The translations under genes were made by a program, and so were the position numbers. Below the pieces are notes generated by a model. That model ran no database searches, had not been told where the DNA came from, and saw only the letters and a list, made by a program, of their open reading frames with translations. A stretch of DNA of 8,720 nt, taken from assembly GCA_029260695.1 (NCBI GenBank), contig JAJDCT010000388.1, positions 1 to 8,720 on the forward strand, read 5' to 3'. This document shows positions 4,382 to 8,720 of this stretch, one piece after another. How positions within the stretch are numbered: position 1 is the first letter of the stretch; the number at the start of each line of letters is the position of its first letter. The DNA is from Phycisphaeraceae bacterium (GTDB taxonomy: Bacteria; Planctomycetota; Phycisphaerae; Phycisphaerales; Phycisphaeraceae).

Positions 4382-6763
4382 TTGTGCCCCACCGCTGAGT
4401 CAAGCTCGAAGAGTCTCCGTCGCCGCTGGCGCATCCTTGGACAGGTCCAGGGTGTCGGGTTCAGGCCATTTGTCTACCGGTTGGCTCACCAATTTGAATT
4501 AGGGGGGTACGTCCGTAACGACGCCCGGGGTGTCACCGTTGAAGCCCAGGGGTCGGCTGTTCAACTTAAGCGGTTTTCACGGGCCCTTGATGCCGAGCGG
4601 CCACCCCTGGCACTTATTGACCACGTCCTTGTCGAAGAACTCCCGCCCGCCGCCGGGCCGTGTCCGGTCAGGTTCCAGATCCGTGAAAGCAACGACGGCG
4701 CGGCGGCCGAGCTTGCGGACGACTCGGGTCGTGCGGGGGTGACGGTGGACTCTGCTGTCTGCAGCGCCTGTCTCAAGGAGATGTCCGACCCGGGAGACCG
4801 CTGCTACCGATACGGGTTGACCAACTGCACCGACTGCGGGCCTCGCTACACGATTATCGACCGTGTGCCTTATGACCGTCGGAATACCACGATGCTTGGG
4901 TTTCCCATGTGCGAGGATTGCCGGGCGGAATACACCGATCCGTCTGATCGACGGTACCACGCGCAGCCGATCGCGTGCCACGATTGCGGGCCGAGCGTTG
5001 AATTGGTCGATCCCCGCGGTGCGCCGTTGCCGGGTGATCCGATCACGTCCTGCGCAGCGCTGCTGGCGGGTAGCAAGATTGTCGCGATCAAGGGGCTTGG
5101 CGGGTTCCATCTGGCGGTGCGTGCTGATGATGAGCGTGCGGTAGCGCGTCTTCGGCGTGGCAAGCGGCGGGACGGCAAGCCGTTTGCGTTGATGAGTCGG
5201 TCGGTCGAGGTGGCGGGTGGTCTGGTCAGGCTCGGCGGACAAGCGGCGTCGCTGCTGGGTTCTGCTGCTGCGCCGATCGTGCTTGCGCCGCGTCGACCGG
5301 GCGTTGCTGTGGCGGCTTCGGTTGCGCCTGACAACCACAGGCTGGGTGTGATGCTGCCTTACACACCGATCCACCACCTGCTGTTCACCGAGTTGGATCC
5401 GGCTATCGGCGCCCTGGTGATGACCAGCGCCAACCCGTCGGGCGAGCCGTTGACTATCAATAATGACGAGGCGATATCACGGATTAGTGGTTTGTGTGAC
5501 GCGATCCTCTGGCACGATAGGCCGATCCGTCGGCGTGTCGATGACTCGGTTTATTTAGATACGGGAAGTGGTGATCCGCTGCCGTTGCGGCGTGCGCGGG
5601 GTTTGGTGCCTGCGTCTTTGCCGCTGCCTGTTGGCGGGGATGTGCCGGGGTTGTGTGTCGGCGGGGAACTGAAAAACACCGTGGCGTTGGTCCGTGATGG
5701 CCGGGCGGTACTAAGCCAACACCTGGGCGATCTGAGTTACACGCCGGTCTTCGAGCATTTTACGGAAACGATTGCCGACTTGGCCCGTTTGTTTGATGTG
5801 CAGCCGAAGTGGATCGCCCACGACCTGCACCCGATGTATCTGGGCACCTCGCACGCCAAGGCGCTGGCAAAGACCTTGGATATCCAGCTGATCGGTGTGC
5901 AGCACCATCATGCCCACGCCGCATCCGTGATGGCGGAGCACGGAGAGACGGGCCCGGTGTTGGCGGTGGTGTGTGACGGAGTGGGGTATGGGACGGATGG
6001 CACGAGTTGGGGCGGCGAGTTGTTGCTGGCCGACTTGACTTCATTCAAGCGATTGGCGCACCTGCGGCCGATCAGTCTGGCCGGCGGGGATGCGGCGGCG
6101 CACGATACCCGGCGGTGTGGGTTGGCACTGCTGCATCAGGTATACGGTGATGATTTTGTTGACCATCCCGCTGCGATCACGTTGGTGAAAGACCCCGACG
6201 AGCGGCGGGTGCTTGCCGGGATGCTTGTGCGGGGTATCAACTGCACAACCAGCACCGCCACGGGTCGGTACTTTGATGGTGTAGCGTCGCTGATTGGCTT
6301 GTCTATACACAACGCCTTCGAGGCCCAGGCGGCGATGCGCGTTGAGACGGCGGCGTACCGCTGTGAAATGCCTATGTCGCGGGGGGCGCTATTTCACATC
6401 GCTGGGGGAGATCCCGGCACGATCGACCTTTCGGCTTTGATCGGCGCGATCGTTGCGGGCCGGGCATGTGGGGTGCCGGCCGAAGCGTTGGCGGCGTTGT
6501 TCCACGACCAATTGGCATGGGCACTTTCGGACGCGGTGCAAGACGCTTCACGGCGATTGGGTGTCGAAACGGTTGCTCTTTCGGGCGGCGTGTTTTGTAA
6601 CCAGCGTCTTACGGATTGCCTTACGGGCCGGCTTTCCGCGGGTGGACTGCGTGTGCTGGTCCACGGCAAGGTCCCGGCGAACGATGGAGGTCTGGCGCTT
6701 GGGCAGGCGGCGGTGGCGGCGGCGCAGCTCGCCAAAGCGCATAACAGAAAGGCAGGTGCGTGA
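4382..6763 (+). CDS. hypF: HypF, carbamoyltransferase for [NiFe]-hydrogenase maturation
   Basis: HypF turns carbamoyl phosphate and ATP into a carbamoyl-adenylate and passes the carbamoyl group to the C-terminal cysteine of HypE, the source of the active-site CN ligands. At 793 residues it has full family length. The acylphosphatase domain carries 'VQGVGFR' (22-28) with catalytic Arg28 and Asn46. The zinc region has four CxxC pairs (127/130, 149/152, 177/180, 199/202) with the canonical 18-24-18 spacing. A YrdC-like domain follows (about 220-410), then a Kae1-like domain with metal-binding 'HHHAH' (508-512), 'CDGVGYGTDGTSWGGE' (531-546) and 'SGGVFCNQ' (734-741). The only upstream-compatible start is TTG at 4382: the frame closes at a TGA (4343) and has no ATG or GTG between. 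A G-run (4371-4375) six bases upstream may act as a weak ribosome site. It is first in the operon, and its stop overlaps hypC. Confidence 0.97.
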   Translation: MCPTAESSSKSLRRRWRILGQVQGVGFRPFVYRLAHQFELGGYVRNDARGVTVEAQGSAVQLKRFSRALDAERPPLALIDHVLVEELPPAAGPCPVRFQIRESNDGAAAELADDSGRAGVTVDSAVCSACLKEMSDPGDRCYRYGLTNCTDCGPRYTIIDRVPYDRRNTTMLGFPMCEDCRAEYTDPSDRRYHAQPIACHDCGPSVELVDPRGAPLPGDPITSCAALLAGSKIVAIKGLGGFHLAVRADDERAVARLRRGKRRDGKPFALMSRSVEVAGGLVRLGGQAASLLGSAAAPIVLAPRRPGVAVAASVAPDNHRLGVMLPYTPIHHLLFTELDPAIGALVMTSANPSGEPLTINNDEAISRISGLCDAILWHDRPIRRRVDDSVYLDTGSGDPLPLRRARGLVPASLPLPVGGDVPGLCVGGELKNTVALVRDGRAVLSQHLGDLSYTPVFEHFTETIADLARLFDVQPKWIAHDLHPMYLGTSHAKALAKTLDIQLIGVQHHHAHAASVMAEHGETGPVLAVVCDGVGYGTDGTSWGGELLLADLTSFKRLAHLRPISLAGGDAAAHDTRRCGLALLHQVYGDDFVDHPAAITLVKDPDERRVLAGMLVRGINCTTSTATGRYFDGVASLIGLSIHNAFEAQAAMRVETAAYRCEMPMSRGALFHIAGGDPGTIDLSALIGAIVAGRACGVPAEALAALFHDQLAWALSDAVQDASRRLGVETVALSGGVFCNQRLTDCLTGRLSAGGLRVLVHGKVPANDGGLALGQAAVAAAQLAKAHNRKAGA

Positions 6764-7005
6764 TGTGTCTGGCTGTCCCGGCGAAGTTGGTCGAGCGTGA
6801 CGGTGACGAAGGTGTGGCCGATCTTCACGGCAACCGTGTCCCGGTGCAGACGTTGTTCGCACCTGAGGCGCGGGTCGGTGATTGGGTTCTGGTCCATGCC
6901 GGATTTGTGATCAAGAGGCTGGACCGTCATCAGGCCGAGGCGACCTGGGCGGTGCTTAGCGATTTGGCGGAGCCTCTGCCGGAGGACGTCGATGAATCCT
7001 TCTAA
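6763..7005 (+). CDS. hypC: HypC/HupF-family hydrogenase maturation chaperone
   Basis: A small 80-residue protein that binds HypD to form the scaffold on which iron acquires CN and CO, then carries the Fe(CN)2CO unit to the hydrogenase large-subunit precursor. It begins 'MCLAVPAKLV', with the invariant Cys2 that becomes N-terminal after Met removal and ligates iron. The typical 'VGDWVLVHAGFVI' follows (38-50), with conserved His45. I chose ATG 6763 over the GTG at 6760, because the earlier start would put the essential cysteine at position 3 and break the family rule. The chosen ATG shares one base with the hypF stop (TGATG), indicating coupled translation. AAAGG ends ten bases upstream. The 3' end runs 14 bases into hypD. 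Confidence 0.96.
   Translation: MCLAVPAKLVERDGDEGVADLHGNRVPVQTLFAPEARVGDWVLVHAGFVIKRLDRHQAEATWAVLSDLAEPLPEDVDESF
6981..6985 (+). promoter_or_regulatory. Strong ribosome binding site of hypD inside hypC
   Basis: GGAGG lies six bases before the ATG at 6992 and within the last codons of hypC. It fixes the hypD start, although that start overlaps the upstream gene by 14 bases. Confidence 0.75.
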
Positions 7006-8155
7006 CCCAAATAAGTCTAGATCGCTTGGTTGCCTCAATCGGCTCGCGTTGGCGATGGGTCGGGAGGCCTCTTTTATGGAGGTCTGCGGGACCCACACGA
7101 TGAGCGTCTTCCGCAGCGGGCTTCGGAGTCTGTTGCCTGAGAACATCAAGCTGCTTAGCGGTCCGGGCTGCCCGGTGTGCGTCACGGCGCAGAGCGATAT
7201 CGACATGCTGATCGCGTTGGCGGTCGATCACGACGTGACGGTCTGCACCTACGGGGACATGCTCCGTGTCCCCGGGGCGCGCGGCAGCCTGGAGCGGGCG
7301 CGTGGGGATGGCGCGGATGTCCGCGTGGTTTATTCGAGTATGGACGCGGTGTCGATCGCGGTTGATTCGCCTGAGAAACAGGTCGTGTTCGCCGCGGTTG
7401 GATTCGAAACCACCACACCCGCAACCGCCGCCGCAGTGGACCGCGCCAAACGGATGGGCTTAAAAAACTTCACGGTGTTGGCCAGCCACAAGCTGGTGAT
7501 GCCGGCCTTGATAGCGCTATTAGACAGCGGTGCGGTCCATGTCGATGGGTTCCTTTTGCCGGGGCATGTGTCGGTGATCACGGGTTGGCGTGAGTTCGAG
7601 CCGATCGCCAAGCGGTACGGTCTGCCTTGCGTGGTCGGCGGTTTCGAGGACGAGCAGATCCCTCAGGCCTTGGTGGACCTCGTTCAGATGGTGGGCGAAG
7701 GTCGTGTAGAGCTGATCAACCAGTACCCCCAGGCGGTCAGTGAGCACGGCAACCGGTCGGCACAGGCGCTGGTGCAAAAGGTGTTTGAGGTGGCTGGCGT
7801 GCGGTGGCGCGGCCTTGGGTTGATCCCTCGCAGCGGGCTGGTGTTGCGAGATTCATACCGTCTGTTTGATGCGCAGAAGAGGTTCAATCTGCGTCAGCCG
7901 GAGGACCGTGAGCCCAAGGGTTGTCGTTGCGGGGAAGTGATTACAGGTGCGGTGACGCCGCCGCAGTGCGTGCTGTTTGATAACGGTTGTACGCCGACGA
8001 GCCCGATCGGGCCCTGCATGGTCAGCTCGGAAGGCACCTGTCAGGCGTGGTTCAAGTATCACCGGGTGGGTGTTCCCAAACGGCGCCAACTCGCTTCGAT
8101 GAGACGGCGTGACCCTGATTCGGGGAAGCATACAGCGTTGGAGGTCCAGCCATGA
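6992..8155 (+). CDS. hypD: HypD, iron-sulfur scaffold for [NiFe]-hydrogenase maturation
   Basis: HypD works with HypC in assembling Fe(CN)2CO and accepts CN groups from HypE. Its 387 residues match the usual length of about 370-380 plus a short N-terminal addition. Cys32 lies in 'MEVCGTHT' (29-36), the iron-binding cysteine motif. 'GPGCPVC' (57-63) carries the redox pair Cys60/Cys63. 'CTYGDMLRVPG' (85-95), 'GFETTTP' and 'LLPGHVSVI' are further family blocks. The C-terminal part holds Cys311, 313, 326, 333, 342 and 350, the region that supplies the [4Fe-4S] ligands. All residues expected to be essential are present, so the protein should be active. The start is set by an ideal GGAGG six bases upstream. 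The stop overlaps the hypE ATG as ATGA. Confidence 0.98.
   Translation: MNPSNPNKSRSLGCLNRLALAMGREASFMEVCGTHTMSVFRSGLRSLLPENIKLLSGPGCPVCVTAQSDIDMLIALAVDHDVTVCTYGDMLRVPGARGSLERARGDGADVRVVYSSMDAVSIAVDSPEKQVVFAAVGFETTTPATAAAVDRAKRMGLKNFTVLASHKLVMPALIALLDSGAVHVDGFLLPGHVSVITGWREFEPIAKRYGLPCVVGGFEDEQIPQALVDLVQMVGEGRVELINQYPQAVSEHGNRSAQALVQKVFEVAGVRWRGLGLIPRSGLVLRDSYRLFDAQKRFNLRQPEDREPKGCRCGEVITGAVTPPQCVLFDNGCTPTSPIGPCMVSSEGTCQAWFKYHRVGVPKRRQLASMRRRDPDSGKHTALEVQP
8140..8144 (+). promoter_or_regulatory. Ribosome binding site of hypE inside hypD
   Basis: GGAGG lies seven bases before the ATG at 8152. Together with the ATGA overlap, it favours this start over the second in-frame ATG at 8170. Confidence 0.7.
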
Positions 8156-8720
8156 CGCGCACTTATTCGATGACGGATACGAGCAGCCGAGGCGTCGATC
8201 AGCAAGCCCAAGGCAATGGCCAACCACGGGGACGGGTCACGCTTGCACATGGTGGCGGTGGGCAATTGACCGACGAGTTGCTGGACGGCCTGATCCTGCC
8301 TCGCCTGGGAAACAACCTGCTTGGCGGTCTGCTGGATTCGGCGACGCTGTCGGCGACCGGGACTGACAAGCTGGCGGTGACGATCGACAGCTACGTCGTG
8401 CAGCCCTGGCGGTTCCCCGGCGGTGACATCGGTCGGCTGGCGGTGTGCGGCACGGTCAACGACCTGGCGGTGTGTGGCGGCGACCCGGTGGGGATCGCGC
8501 TGGGTCTGATCCTGGCCGAGGGGTTTGAGATGTCTGACCTGGCGCAGGTGATCGATTCGATCGCGGCCGCGGGTGAGGAAGCGGGCGTGGCGGTGGTGAC
8601 CGGTGATACGAAGGTGGTTGGCCGGGGTCAGGCGGACGGCATCTATATCACAACGGCTGGGGTAGCGCGTGTCCCTCGTGGTCGGACGCTTTCCCCGCAG
8701 CGTGTTAAGCCCGGCGACGT
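8152..8720 (+). CDS. hypE: HypE, carbamoyl dehydratase (5' part, runs off the window)
   Basis: HypE accepts the carbamoyl group from HypF on its C-terminal cysteine and dehydrates it with ATP to a thiocyanate, the CN donor to HypC-HypD. The frame stays open to the window end, giving 189 residues of an expected 340 or so, so the end is missing because of the window edge. It belongs to the PurM/AIR-synthase-like superfamily. Visible family blocks are 'VTLAHGGGG' (29-37), 'IDSYVVQPWRFPGGDIG' (78-94), 'LAVCGTVNDLAVCG' (96-109), 'EGFEMSDL' (123-130) and 'VVTGDTKVVGRG' (148-159). The catalytic C-terminal 'PRIC'-type tail lies beyond the window. About 28 residues precede the normal start of homology, a polar, Gln/Gly/Ser-rich and probably disordered extension. 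Translation is coupled to hypD by a 4-base overlap. Confidence 0.96.
   Translation, partial: MTRTYSMTDTSSRGVDQQAQGNGQPRGRVTLAHGGGGQLTDELLDGLILPRLGNNLLGGLLDSATLSATGTDKLAVTIDSYVVQPWRFPGGDIGRLAVCGTVNDLAVCGGDPVGIALGLILAEGFEMSDLAQVIDSIAAAGEEAGVAVVTGDTKVVGRGQADGIYITTAGVARVPRGRTLSPQRVKPGD

Noticed and set aside
4577..5377. Long antisense open frame within hypF (266 codons), and another at 6394-7206 (270 codons)
   Set aside because: They lie opposite conserved HypF, HypC and HypD coding sequence, are Arg/Pro-rich without domain motifs, and are typical GC-rich shadows.
6760..6762. GTG as start codon of hypC, giving an extra Met
   Set aside because: It would place the essential cysteine at position 3 instead of 2; the ATG at 6763 restores the invariant Met-Cys start.

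Overview
The window looks like a GC-rich bacterial chromosome segment. The DnaK sequence, the HU-like protein with a lysine/alanine-rich N-terminal tail and an 'NPFTGEE' arm, and an ArgD-like enzyme reading 'DEVWTG' together suggest a planctomycete, perhaps of the Phycisphaerae. That placement rests on remembered family resemblance, is tentative and was not tested by any search.

Layout. On the minus strand, a class-III PLP aminotransferase of the acetylornithine aminotransferase (ArgD) type (11-1273) lies downstream of a small HU-family DNA-binding protein (1432-1770). A strong one-directional terminator (about 1330-1367) separates them. A 507-bp spacer (1771-2277) lies between HU and the divergently transcribed dnaK (2278-4200). 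It carries a probable sigma-70-type promoter for HU and, facing dnaK, a full match to the sigma-54 -24/-12 consensus. Next come a foldable leader and a GATA/TATC-rich stretch around the dnaK ribosome binding site. dnaK ends in a clear intrinsic terminator (4243-4272).

After that terminator a new promoter (TTGACA-16-TACACT, 4303-4330) starts a [NiFe]-hydrogenase maturation operon: hypF (4382-6763), hypC (6763-7005), hypD (6992-8155) and the 5' part of hypE (8152 to the window end). All junctions overlap (1, 14 and 4 bases), which suggests translational coupling. By family knowledge, HypF and HypE make the cyanide ligands from carbamoyl phosphate. HypC and HypD hold the iron while it receives CN and CO before delivery to the hydrogenase large subunit. 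No hypA, hypB, hydrogenase structural gene, grpE or dnaJ is inside the window.

The proteins belong to known families with their key residues in place. The least ordinary part is the dnaK upstream region, where the sigma-54-like promoter, a cluster of palindromes at enhancer-like distance and a structured leader occur together. I did not find a wholly new multi-gene system.
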